Shown here: in pieces, positions 50,285 through 58,799 of the stretch
Layout of the letters: each line of letters starts with the position of its first letter
Position numbering within the stretch: the first letter of the stretch is position 1
Assembly: GCA_001804805.1 (NCBI GenBank)
Contig: MHBH01000061.1
Span: 1 to 64,000 of the forward strand
Direction: 5' to 3'
Origin: Lentisphaerae bacterium GWF2_49_21
GTDB lineage: Bacteria > Verrucomicrobiota > Lentisphaeria > Victivallales > GWF2-50-93
DNA length: 64,000 nt
Translations under genes and position numbers: made by a program
Notes under the pieces: model-generated
Database searches by the model: none
Seen by the model: the letters and a program-made list of their open reading frames with translations, nothing else
What the model was told of the DNA's origin: nothing

Positions 50285-51427
50285 ATGAGAAAGCTACTTG
50301 CATTGCTAATTATTTCACTTTTTTATTTTACTGCCGCCGCGGAAGAGTTCATCGGGACTGTCGATCATTTCAAGACCGGCGACCTCGGATTTGAAAACCA
50401 GGGAAGGATTGTAGACATACAGAGAATAGGGCTGAGGGTGTCTTCAATAATATATGATGAGGAAAACAAGGTTGTCAGCAGTGGGGACGTCGTAGCGTCC
50501 CAGGACACTTCCCTATGCGAGGCGGCGGTGGCTGTAAGCGAGGCCGAACTTAAACAGTCTGTTGCCGAACTCAAGGAGAAACAACTCGACCTTGAGAGGA
50601 GCAAGCAGCTAAAGGAAAAGAATGCCCTCAGCCAGAAACAAATGGACACTTCCGAGAAGGAATACGACATGGCGGTTGCCGCCCAGAAAAGGGCCGAGGC
50701 ATCTCTCCGAACCGCAAAATATAATCTTGATGCCTGTTTCCTGAGGGCTCCGTTTGACGGCGAGATAGCGGCGCAGCTGGCTTCCGAAGGAACCTGGGTT
50801 GACCAGGGGGATTCTGTTGTCACCCTTACTGTCTTTTCAATAATGAAGGTGGTGGTGGAAGTTCCAGATAATTTAACAAGGAAGATTTCCCTGACCAACA
50901 AGATAAGTGTCGTTTCCCCTGTCGACGGTGAACACATCAGGCCAACCTGGTTCAATGACAACACTTCCGAATCAAAAAATATCACGCTGCTGGTTGCTAA
51001 CAGGAAAACACCTGTATATCAGCTGACTGAGGAGGAGAAAAAGCTTCCTCTCGTGAGCAATGTGTCATTTGTCATCGGCAAGCATGGTGAGGATTTCAGG
51101 AAAACCATCTGGATTCCGGAAAACTCCATCATCAAGGATGAGAAAGGCCCTTTCGTCTGGTTTGCAAAAGGACAGAACATGAATGAGAAGACAAATGTAG
51201 TCGACAGGCAGTTCATCGCCGGGAAGAAGTATGTGAAATTACTCGACAAGTTCAACAATCTCGGTATAAACACCTTCAGGTGCATCGAAAATCCCGGGGA
51301 CATAAAACTCTACGACATAATAATTGTCAATCCTCCGAAAGATCTCGAGGACGGAAGCAAAGCCGTCTATCAGCCAAACCGATGGCTCTTGCGCAAAGGG
51401 GACCAGGTCAAGGTGATTGTTGAATAG
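50285..51427 (+). CDS. membrane-fusion/HlyD-type efflux adaptor, orphan
   Basis: About 380 residues with a signal peptide (MRKLLALLIISLFYFTAAAE). After a short strand region, a long coiled coil (about 85-145, SEAELKQSVAELKEKQLDLERSK and EYDMAVAAQKRAEASLRTAKYNLD) and the lipoyl-like half FLRAPFDGEIAAQLASEGTWV mark an RND/HlyD-type adaptor. No inner-membrane pump or outer-membrane factor is adjacent, so the partner is elsewhere or this is a divergent use. I choose the ATG of MRKLL, 5 bases after GGAGGGA; the codons before it form the ribosome site. Confidence 0.82.
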   Translation: MRKLLALLIISLFYFTAAAEEFIGTVDHFKTGDLGFENQGRIVDIQRIGLRVSSIIYDEENKVVSSGDVVASQDTSLCEAAVAVSEAELKQSVAELKEKQLDLERSKQLKEKNALSQKQMDTSEKEYDMAVAAQKRAEASLRTAKYNLDACFLRAPFDGEIAAQLASEGTWVDQGDSVVTLTVFSIMKVVVEVPDNLTRKISLTNKISVVSPVDGEHIRPTWFNDNTSESKNITLLVANRKTPVYQLTEEEKKLPLVSNVSFVIGKHGEDFRKTIWIPENSIIKDEKGPFVWFAKGQNMNEKTNVVDRQFIAGKKYVKLLDKFNNLGINTFRCIENPGDIKLYDIIIVNPPKDLEDGSKAVYQPNRWLLRKGDQVKVIVE

Positions 51428-51448
51428 GATTGATGGATAAGAAGAATG

Positions 51449-51475
51449 CACACGCTAAAGCTGTGAACTCCAACA
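51449..51475 (-). repeat. family A 3' repeat, copy 7
   Basis: Minus strand GTTGGAGTTCACAGCTTTAG then CGTGTGC, sense to the gene ending at 51542. A family C tract follows (51476-51497). Confidence 0.8.
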
Positions 51476-51541
51476 AATTTCAAATTTCGAGTTACATCCC
51501 CTGCTCCGACACTCCCATACTCCGTTACGCCGACACATCTT

Positions 51542-53818
51542 TCATCTCTTATGCAGGAAGATCATGCTTGCGGCGTGTCTGGCTTTTGATCTGTCTGCCC
51601 CTGCGTCACGGTCACGAGAATCCCTGTTGAGGCCGTCAAGGATACGATGCCCCGGTCCACCCTCTCCATCGCGCTTGCTGTTTTCCCAGCGATCCTTCCA
51701 GTCATTGCCTTTCCAGTTGTCACCCTTTTCACCATCCCTGTCGGATTTCCAATTGGCATCACCCCAGTTGCCATTGCCATCGTATTTCTGCCATTGTCCG
51801 TCCTCTTTCCTGTATAGGTTTCCGTCATGTCCGGCATAAATGTCACCATTGCTCGCTTTGGCGAGAGTTGAATCGCCCTTGTGTTCTCCGGCGATCCATT
51901 TGCCTGATGAATTTTCGGCCCAGCCCCTTGTTACTCCGTTCGGTCCTGTGAAATGTCCAGCTTCGGCCCAGTTGCCGTCATGTGTGACAACACTTCTGCC
52001 CCATGAATCATAACCGTTCTTGCCGCCGGCATGGGCATAATATCTGTCTGTGAAAGGATTGTAGGCCTGCGTACCCCAGCGCGCCCAGTCGGATCCGTAA
52101 ACATATCCCGAACGTCCCCAGGCGCCTGTGGATGGATTGTAGAATCCGCACCAGCCTGCTCCGCCATAAGGACCATAGTGAGGATAACATGGACGGTAAT
52201 AATTCCCCCACGCATAACTGTAATGAGCTCCGCATCCGTATGAGCAGAAACAGAATGAGCTGTCGCTGTTGTTTGCACTGACGGCCGCCATGGTGATCAT
52301 CGCCGCCCCGAACATCAAAGTCTTCGTTGACGAGGAATTGAAACTCCCGCTGTAACCGCTGGTATAGCCGACCACGGCCGTCTCAGGAGTCGAATCATAG
52401 ACATATACATAAGTGGTGTTGTAGAGCGGACACTCCGGCGGAATCGTATAGATCATCGGATCAACCTTCCTGCAGACTGTCCAGGGTCCTGTCGAATTCA
52501 GCGACTGGAACCAGATCCCCTGGTAACAACAGTAATAGAGCCCGTTCGCCTTCACGACCTGGAACTGCGTATTCACCGCATAGGTCATCGTCGTCCCTGG
52601 AATCTCAATGAACTTCGGCTCTCCGTCATAAATGACCTTCACGGTCGTTTCACTGATCTTCACAGTCGCCTTGTGGGGAACTGATGCGAGCAGGACGGCA
52701 TCCTTCGCCTCCTGCGTCCCGGGCACTGATGCGAGGACGAATCCGACCGGGCTGTCCGACTTGATCTTTGCGAATTCCGCAGGCAGGCTGGTCGAAGCCG
52801 CCTTCCAGGGTCCGTTCAAATCCGCCGCGCGGAACCAGCGTCCGGCAACCAGGAAATAATAATTCTTGTCGTTCATGTCGAGGAAAAGCGGCGTCAGCGG
52901 ATTGGTCGCATACATGAGCTTCGTTCCCGGAACCGAGGTGAATTCGGCCGGGCCTTTCATGACAATCAGCTCGGAAGGTACGGTGCCTGTGAAGACTTTC
53001 GGCAGTTTCTCATTAGAATTTCCAGGAATCATTTTGCGTACATCATCCCAGGCAGAGTCTTTAGGAAGGCTGGAAAATTCCGCAGGAAGCGAACCTGAAA
53101 AAGTCCAGGGACCTTTCAAGGGATCCGGAGAAACTAGCCAGAAGCTGTCGTTGAGCAGGTAATATTTGCTGTCGACGGTGTCATTCAGCACGGTCCAGTT
53201 GGTGTTCACCGCGAACTTCAGCTTTGTCCCGGCAACATCCTTGAAGATCGGCTGTCCGATGAAGGTCACCAGTATCGCAGGTTCCTCGCTGTAGAAGATC
53301 GGCGGGGGCTCGAGATTGAGCTTGACCTCGGGAACTTTGGAGTTTTCCGGCATTTTCGAGAGGAGGTTTTCCAGGGGCACGTCCAGGCATTTCATCTTCG
53401 GGACAAGATCCTTCACGAGTTTCTTGAAGACATCAGCCTTTGCATCCGCCATTCCCGGGAACCTGACCGCAAATTCCATGTTGCTTATCAGGACTGTCCG
53501 GGCCTCGCGGTCGACAAACGTGTCCGCCTGCACGGCCATGACGCCGTAATTCAGGATTTCGCTCCCCTTCTGGCTGACAGCCAGGGCCACGCGGAACTGG
53601 ATCTTCAAATTATCCTTCCACGAATCGATCTGCGGCTGGAAGAGGACGACTGTGTTTCCGCCTTCCTCAAACGCACGCGGCCAGATGAGATTCGACTTCC
53701 CCTCCTGGATTTTCTGGATATTTGTCACGCCGGCAGGATTGTCTTCGGCAAAGATGTCTGGCAGGAAAACAGCTGCAGAGAGAAACACTGTTGCGAAGAT
53801 CGCAGATTTCAGGGACAT
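51542..53818 (-). CDS. exported three-repeat protein with G/W/Y-rich tail
   Basis: 758 residues with a signal peptide (cleavage near DIFAED). Residues 1-190 form a strand-rich start. Three similar units of about 100 residues follow (200-460), each with GT-LxxA-NT, a YY strand and a GPW motif (NTNWTVLNDTV..GPWTF; RWFRAADLNGPW; GIWFQSLNSTGPW). Then come PPECPLYNTTYVYVYDSTPETAVVGYTSGY, a long tyrosine/glycine/tryptophan-rich tail, and a charged end. I do not recognise the family with certainty; a carbohydrate- or surface-binding exported protein is likely. AAGGAG lies 5 bases before the ATG. Confidence 0.75.
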   Translation of the reverse strand: MSLKSAIFATVFLSAAVFLPDIFAEDNPAGVTNIQKIQEGKSNLIWPRAFEEGGNTVVLFQPQIDSWKDNLKIQFRVALAVSQKGSEILNYGVMAVQADTFVDREARTVLISNMEFAVRFPGMADAKADVFKKLVKDLVPKMKCLDVPLENLLSKMPENSKVPEVKLNLEPPPIFYSEEPAILVTFIGQPIFKDVAGTKLKFAVNTNWTVLNDTVDSKYYLLNDSFWLVSPDPLKGPWTFSGSLPAEFSSLPKDSAWDDVRKMIPGNSNEKLPKVFTGTVPSELIVMKGPAEFTSVPGTKLMYATNPLTPLFLDMNDKNYYFLVAGRWFRAADLNGPWKAASTSLPAEFAKIKSDSPVGFVLASVPGTQEAKDAVLLASVPHKATVKISETTVKVIYDGEPKFIEIPGTTMTYAVNTQFQVVKANGLYYCCYQGIWFQSLNSTGPWTVCRKVDPMIYTIPPECPLYNTTYVYVYDSTPETAVVGYTSGYSGSFNSSSTKTLMFGAAMITMAAVSANNSDSSFCFCSYGCGAHYSYAWGNYYRPCYPHYGPYGGAGWCGFYNPSTGAWGRSGYVYGSDWARWGTQAYNPFTDRYYAHAGGKNGYDSWGRSVVTHDGNWAEAGHFTGPNGVTRGWAENSSGKWIAGEHKGDSTLAKASNGDIYAGHDGNLYRKEDGQWQKYDGNGNWGDANWKSDRDGEKGDNWKGNDWKDRWENSKRDGEGGPGHRILDGLNRDSRDRDAGADRSKARHAASMIFLHKR

Positions 53819-53936
53819 GGGAACTCCTTCGAAGATTTAAAGATGTGGATGAATAATAATTCTTATGCCGGCTAGATCCCTGTCATCCGACGGGACAAGT
53901 GCCAGCGCTCCATAATAATCCTGAATTTCTATCAAG

Positions 53937-54007
53937 AATGTGGCACAGGCGTCTCGCCTGTTTATAAGGTTAAAAAATAATTACAGGCGGGACGCCTGTA
54001 CCACATT
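53937..54007. repeat. family H double hairpin in an outer inverted repeat
   Basis: Two hairpins ACAGGCG-TCT-CGCCTGT (53945-53961) and ACAGGCG-GGA-CGCCTGT (53983-53999) enclosed by AATGTGG and CCACATT. A three-way structure is possible. Confidence 0.75.
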
Positions 54008-54016
54008 GTTAAAAAA

Positions 54017-54049
54017 TCCAGTTTCAAGTTTTCAGTATCGAGTTACAGT
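54017..54049 (-). repeat. family C tract
   Basis: Minus strand CTGTAACTCGATACTGAAAA then CTTGAAACTGG, just behind the stop of the 197-residue gene, in sense. Confidence 0.5.
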
Positions 54050-54054
54050 TTTTT

Positions 54055-54648
54055 TCAGAAATTCTCCAGGGCCTTCTTGACCTTTTCAGATTTTGCCTTC
54101 ATCGGGTTCTGCCTGTTCTTCTGGACGAGTGACATGTATTCCTGATTTGCGATCAGGAGGGAGCCGGATATCCTCGAATTCACCGCTATGAGACCGCCCT
54201 TTTCCGGTCCACCACCGCAGATCCACCTGTCCTTGGCAACACCAGGTTCGATCTTGTCGCTGGCGATCACGCCTTCATCATCGTTTATCTCAAGGAGCCA
54301 GTCGCGGTCGTTCATGGTGCTGTCCGGCTTCCAATCCTTGCCGTTTGCCTCTAGGAGCTTCTTTATGATCTCCGACGACTTCTCCCCGGTCTCCAGCTTG
54401 AGCATGTCGTAGTCGTATTCCATATAAACGGCCTTGCCGCCGCTGAAGACGACGGTGACGTTCACATTCTCCTTCTTGAACTGCCTCATCTCAAGTCCCG
54501 TCCTCTGGTCGAACAGCTTCAGGCCGCTGGAATTGTCCACAGGCTGTCCATAGCGCTTCACATGCTCCTCCATCGTCTCCCCTATTCTCGCCTGCACGTC
54601 CAAACAAAGGAAAAAAGCCGTGATGGCTGCCACGATTGAGATTCTCAT
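54055..54648 (-). CDS. exported protein, unknown
   Basis: 197 residues with a signal peptide (MRISIVAAITAFFLCLDVQA). A short conserved-looking start, GETMEEHVKRYGQPVDN, resembles small PVC proteins that measure distances from a GxP motif, but I cannot name the family. The mature part is charged with a C-terminal KSEKVKKALENF helix. AAGGAG lies 6 bases before the ATG. A family C repeat follows the stop. Confidence 0.65.
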   Translation of the reverse strand: MRISIVAAITAFFLCLDVQARIGETMEEHVKRYGQPVDNSSGLKLFDQRTGLEMRQFKKENVNVTVVFSGGKAVYMEYDYDMLKLETGEKSSEIIKKLLEANGKDWKPDSTMNDRDWLLEINDDEGVIASDKIEPGVAKDRWICGGGPEKGGLIAVNSRISGSLLIANQEYMSLVQKNRQNPMKAKSEKVKKALENF

Positions 54649-54841
54649 TTGACGCTCCTTTTTATATTATTGACATATTAAAGCCGGATAATATATCCCG
54701 CAGTAAACATTTTCGCCATTTTCATGAGTTTTTTTCCGATTCCGCGCTGTTAAATTCCAAGTGTCATGCTATTTTACATATTCCTAAAATTTTTTCCGTT
54801 TAGGTTCCCTTTAGAACATCAACCAATGAACGAGGTAATTT
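54649..54841. other. intergenic, promoter side of etfB and 197-residue gene
   Basis: AT-rich gap between divergent genes. No repeat family member seen. Confidence 0.4.
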
Positions 54842-55738
54842 GTGAGTCACACTATCATTGTGTTTGTCAAACAGGTGCCGGACACCAAGAATGTGACCGG
54901 CGAGGCTATGAAGCCGGACGGCACGGTCAACCGCGCCGCACTTCCGGCCATCTTCAATCCTGAAGACCTTAATGCGCTTGAACTAGCCCTTCAGCTCAAG
55001 GACAGGTACGGCGCCAAGGTTGTCGTAGGAACAATGGGCCCGCCAAACGCGGCGGAAGTCCTCCGCCAAGCCCTCTACAGGGGCGCGGACGAGACAATCC
55101 TGCTGACCGACAGGGCGTTCGCCGGCGCCGACACGCTTGCAACCAGCTATGCTCTTGCCTGCTGTGCGAAGAAATACGGCAAATTCGATCTCATCCTCTG
55201 CGGAAGACAGGCCATCGACGGCGACACCGCCCAGGTAGGGCCGCAGCTTGCTGAAAAAGCCAGCCTGCCCCAGATATCATACGTCGAGGAAGTCATCTCC
55301 CTGGAAAAGAACAAGGTTCGCGCGAAACGGGCGATTGAAGGCGGATACGAAATACTCGAGTCACCTCTTCCGGTGCTCATGACCGTTGTCGATGCGAACG
55401 ATCCGCGTCCTCCGGCCGCAAGCAAGCTGATGAAATACAAGAAGGCCAAGACGAGGACCGAACTTCTCGCGGTACATGCCGGTGATAACTACACTGACGC
55501 CGAAGTCATAGAATCGGAAGAGCAGGAACTCAGGAAGAATGGCCTCTGGATAAATGAAATGAACGCTTCCGAAGTCGGAGCGGATCTCGAACGTACCGGA
55601 CTCAAGGGTTCGCCTACGAAGGTGAAACAGATCATGAGCGTGGTCCTCAAGGGAGGAACCTTCAAGAAGATCGAACCGACCGAGGCCGGTGCAATGTCTC
55701 TCATGCATGAATTAATCGAAGATCATACTTTAGGGTGA
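54842..55738 (+). CDS. etfB: electron transfer flavoprotein, beta subunit
   Basis: 298 residues. VKQVPDTKNVTGEAMKPDG at the start, then GTMGPPNAAEVLRQALYRGADE and CGRQAIDGDTAQVGPQLAE, are EtfB landmarks and hold the AMP-binding region of the N-terminal domain. It pairs with EtfA to move electrons from acyl-CoA dehydrogenase. The start is GTG with GAGG 8 bases before. It is first in a run etfB - etfA - acyl-CoA dehydrogenase - rpoZ; etfA begins 5 bases past its stop. Confidence 0.95.
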   Translation: MSHTIIVFVKQVPDTKNVTGEAMKPDGTVNRAALPAIFNPEDLNALELALQLKDRYGAKVVVGTMGPPNAAEVLRQALYRGADETILLTDRAFAGADTLATSYALACCAKKYGKFDLILCGRQAIDGDTAQVGPQLAEKASLPQISYVEEVISLEKNKVRAKRAIEGGYEILESPLPVLMTVVDANDPRPPAASKLMKYKKAKTRTELLAVHAGDNYTDAEVIESEEQELRKNGLWINEMNASEVGADLERTGLKGSPTKVKQIMSVVLKGGTFKKIEPTEAGAMSLMHELIEDHTLG

Positions 55739-55743
55739 TAAAA

Positions 55744-56766
55744 ATGTCAGAAAAAATTGGAAATGTCTGGATATTCATCGAACAGGAAGGCGGAAAGATC
55801 GCCAACGTGAGCCTTGAACTTGTCTCAAAGGGCAGGGATCTCGCGGCGAAACTCGGAGTGAAGACCGAGGCCGTCTATATCGGAAACAACATCGAAAGCT
55901 CAGCAAGCACACTGTATCATTATGGCTGCGACACTGTCTATCTGTCGGAGGACCCGAGATTCGAGCCATTCACAGTCCTTCCATACGCAAGGACAGTCGT
56001 CAGCCTCGTCAAGGCACACCGTCCGAACATCCTCCTCTTCGGTGCAACTCCGAAGGGCCGCGAACTCGGACCGCGCGTGGCCTCAGAGCTGATGGCTGGC
56101 CTCACAGCCGACTGCACAGACCTGCAGATCGATGATTTCGAAGACAAGATCGGACAGAAGACCTACAAGAACAAACTGATGCAGATCCGTCCCGCATTCG
56201 GCGGAAACATCATCGCGACAATCGTGAACACCTGGCAGGATCCGCAGATGGTTACCGTCAGACCCGGTGTCATGAAGATGAATGAGCCGGACAAGTCCCG
56301 CAAGGGCAAACTTGTCAAGGTAAAGGCCGAGATCGCCCCTGAAGACACCATTGTGAAGGTAATCGAGCGCGTCCAGAAGGAGAAGGACATCGACCTCCAG
56401 GCCGCTCCTATCATCGTCTCCGGCGGCTATGGAATCGGAAGCAAGGAAAATTTCAAGCTCATATATGATTTCGCCAAGGCTATCGGTGGTGAAGTCGGAG
56501 CTTCCCGCGCCGCAGTCGACGCAGGCTGGATCAACCACGACCACCAGGTCGGCCAGACAGGTGTCACAGTCCGTCCGAAACTCTATATCGCATGCGGCAT
56601 AAGCGGTTCCGTTCAACACCGCGCCGGCATGGCCGAAAGCAGCAAGATAATCGCCATCAACACCGATCCCGACGCTCCGATCTTCTCGGTTGCCCACTAT
56701 GGAATCGTCGGAGACGTGAATGCTGTGATCCCGAAATTAATCAAAGCCTTCAAGGCCAAAGTTTAA
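55744..56766 (+). CDS. etfA: electron transfer flavoprotein, alpha subunit
   Basis: About 340 residues. The C-terminal FAD domain shows SRAAVDAGWINHDHQVGQTG, and LYIACGISGSVQHRAGM; the N-terminal half has GNNIESSASTLYHYG and FGATPKGRELGPRVASEL. It completes an EtfAB pair with the preceding gene. Whether it is bifurcating cannot be decided from sequence by eye; the pairing with a fused-size acyl-CoA dehydrogenase in an anaerobic genome would allow it. The ATG lies after AGGGTGA, and a GTG three codons earlier overlaps the etfB stop. Confidence 0.95.
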   Translation: MSEKIGNVWIFIEQEGGKIANVSLELVSKGRDLAAKLGVKTEAVYIGNNIESSASTLYHYGCDTVYLSEDPRFEPFTVLPYARTVVSLVKAHRPNILLFGATPKGRELGPRVASELMAGLTADCTDLQIDDFEDKIGQKTYKNKLMQIRPAFGGNIIATIVNTWQDPQMVTVRPGVMKMNEPDKSRKGKLVKVKAEIAPEDTIVKVIERVQKEKDIDLQAAPIIVSGGYGIGSKENFKLIYDFAKAIGGEVGASRAAVDAGWINHDHQVGQTGVTVRPKLYIACGISGSVQHRAGMAESSKIIAINTDPDAPIFSVAHYGIVGDVNAVIPKLIKAFKAKV

Positions 56767-56778
56767 GGAGATATATAC

Positions 56779-58503
56779 ATGGCTAATTTTTTTACTGAGA
56801 ACAAGGATCTCCAGTTCACTCTTGCGAACCTCGACCTCGAGGAAGTCGTCAAGATGCGCGAGGAAAACTATATTGAATCCGAAAAATTCCAGCATGCGCC
56901 GGTCGACTACAAGGATGCGCTGGACAACTACCGCAGGGTGCTCGAGGTCATAGGGGAGATAACAGGCGACAGGATTGATCCTAGATCACGCCAGGTCGAC
57001 GAGGAAGGTCCTCATTTCGAGAACGGCAAGGTGACATACCATCCTCTCACCCAGAAGAACATCCAGGACCTCAAGAACGCACAGGTCATGGGCGTCATGC
57101 TCCCGTACAAGTACGGCGGGCTCAACTTCCCGAACACTGTCTATACAATGATGACTGAAATGGTATCGAGGGCCGATGCAAGCCTCCAGAACCTTTTCGG
57201 GCTCCAGGATATTTCAGAAACGATCCTCGACTTCGGTACCGAGGAGCAGAAGAACAAGTACCTCCCGCAGTTCGCGACAGGCGAAGCCGACGGCTCGATG
57301 GACCTGACAGAACCTGATTCGGGTTCAGACCTCCAGTCAGTCCGTCTCAAGGCCACCTTGGATCCGAAGACCGGCAAATGGTATCTCGACGGGATGAAGC
57401 GCTTTATCACGAACGGATGCGCGAAGATCCATCTCGTTCTCGCACGTTCCGAGGAAGGCACTACCGACGGACGCGGCCTTTCGATGTTCATCTGCGAGAA
57501 ATGCCCGGAACTGGTGGTCAGGCGTATCGAGCACAAGCTTGGCATCCACGGAGTCGCCACATGCGAGCTCCAGTACAACCATGTACCCGCCGAACTCTGC
57601 GGACAGCGCAGGAGAGGCCTTACGAAATATGTAATGTCGCTCATGAACGGCGCACGCGTCGCGATCAGCGGACAAGGCCTTGGAATTGCGGAAGCCGCAT
57701 ACTACGAGGCGAAGAAATACGCCGCCGAACGCGAGCAGTTCAAGTCGCCTATCGACAAGTTCCCGGCCATCTACGACATGCTCACCAGGATGAAGATCAA
57801 GATTCTCGCGAGCCGCACCCTTCTCTATGAGACGACAAAACATGTCGACCTCAGGGCGTGCTATACGAAAAAGTTCGAGGAGATTCCGGCAGGACAGGTC
57901 AACGAGGAGATCAGGGAGAGGCAGAAATACTATTCGAAGGTCGCTGCGATCCTCACTCCGATGAGCAAGGCCATGTGCACGGAAGTCGCAAACCAGGTTT
58001 CATACGACACCATCCAGATCCACGGTGGAACAGGTTTCATGCATGACTTCAACGCCGAACGCTACTACCGTGACGCCAGGATCACGAACATCTATGAGGG
58101 AACGACCCAGCTGCAGGTTGTCGCCGCCATCGGCGGAGTCATCCAGAGGACTCTTGATCCTCTCATCAAGAAGCTCGCCTCCCTGCCATATGATGGCGCC
58201 CTTGAACGCATGGCGAAGGAACTGGACAAGATGCACAGGAAGCATCTCGAGGCCGTCAAATTCGTGGCCGAGAAGAAGGACTCGAACTACCATGATCTCA
58301 TGGCGCGTCCTCTCGTTGACAATGAGACTTACATATTCGTCGGATATCTCATGCTCCGCGACGCCCTCAAGAGCCGCGAAAGGGAGATCCTCGCCGAGAA
58401 GTTCGTGCTGTATTCGATCCCGGAATTCAATTCCAGGTTCGATCTCGTCATGAGCAACGACTTCACGACGATCGACAAGCACCGTGAAATAGTGGATTAC
58501 TGA
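56779..58503 (+). CDS. acyl-CoA dehydrogenase partner of EtfAB
   Basis: 574 residues, longer than the usual 380 because of an N-terminal segment of about 70 and a C-terminal helical extension. The core has MDLTEPDSGSDL, LDGMKRFITNG, the catalytic glutamate E440 in NIYEGTTQLQ and IHGGTGFMHDF. It belongs to the FAD acyl-CoA dehydrogenase family, oxidising or reducing an acyl-CoA C2-C3 bond. The ribosome site AAGGAG, 8 bases before ATG, is strong. The etf genes directly upstream serve as its electron carrier. Chain-length preference is not deducible. Confidence 0.93.
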   Translation: MANFFTENKDLQFTLANLDLEEVVKMREENYIESEKFQHAPVDYKDALDNYRRVLEVIGEITGDRIDPRSRQVDEEGPHFENGKVTYHPLTQKNIQDLKNAQVMGVMLPYKYGGLNFPNTVYTMMTEMVSRADASLQNLFGLQDISETILDFGTEEQKNKYLPQFATGEADGSMDLTEPDSGSDLQSVRLKATLDPKTGKWYLDGMKRFITNGCAKIHLVLARSEEGTTDGRGLSMFICEKCPELVVRRIEHKLGIHGVATCELQYNHVPAELCGQRRRGLTKYVMSLMNGARVAISGQGLGIAEAAYYEAKKYAAEREQFKSPIDKFPAIYDMLTRMKIKILASRTLLYETTKHVDLRACYTKKFEEIPAGQVNEEIRERQKYYSKVAAILTPMSKAMCTEVANQVSYDTIQIHGGTGFMHDFNAERYYRDARITNIYEGTTQLQVVAAIGGVIQRTLDPLIKKLASLPYDGALERMAKELDKMHRKHLEAVKFVAEKKDSNYHDLMARPLVDNETYIFVGYLMLRDALKSREREILAEKFVLYSIPEFNSRFDLVMSNDFTTIDKHREIVDY

Positions 58504-58524
58504 TAAATCAGGAGGATTTGATAT

Positions 58525-58749
58525 ATGAACGCTAAGTTTCTAGAAAAAGCAAGAAAAGTAATTCCGGATCCCCGGAAGCTTGTCATCATCGCCTCTCGCA
58601 GGGCCAAGCACCTCACAAGAGGCGCGCGCCCGATGGTCAGGACGACCGATGACAATCCGCTCAACGTAGCTCTGCTGGAGATTGGAGAAGGCCTGATAAC
58701 CTTCGAAGAGCCAAAGGAGACCAAGGAAAGCAAAGAGAGCAAGAAGTAA
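58525..58749 (+). CDS. rpoZ: RNA polymerase omega subunit
   Basis: 74 residues. RKLVIIASRRAKHLTRGARPMV and NPLNVALLEIGEGLITF match the RpoZ core, with the Lys/Glu-rich tail. Omega helps assembly of beta-prime and affects ppGpp response. It follows the acyl-CoA dehydrogenase by 21 bases with AGGAGG before the ATG, which is an odd place for rpoZ (normally near gmk or spoT), so it is probably co-transcribed with the etf genes. Confidence 0.85.
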   Translation: MNAKFLEKARKVIPDPRKLVIIASRRAKHLTRGARPMVRTTDDNPLNVALLEIGEGLITFEEPKETKESKESKK

Positions 58750-58763
58750 TAATTTCCTTTTTG

Positions 58764-58788
58764 CAGGGCACTGCATCGCAGCGCCCTG
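58764..58788. terminator. bidirectional hairpin terminator between rpoZ and rtcB
   Basis: Stem CAGGGC-A-CTGC-ATC-GCAG-C-GCCCTG (10 paired bases, one A/C mismatch, three-base loop) flanked by AT-rich tails on both sides, between convergent genes. Confidence 0.75.
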
Positions 58789-58799
58789 TCAAAAGAAAA

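Larger units (their letters stand above)
53819..54054. other. intergenic repeat mosaic
   Basis: Contains a partial family I element (53900-53919, GCCAGCGCTCCATA), the family H double hairpin and a family C tract behind the 197-residue gene. No gene. Confidence 0.6.
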
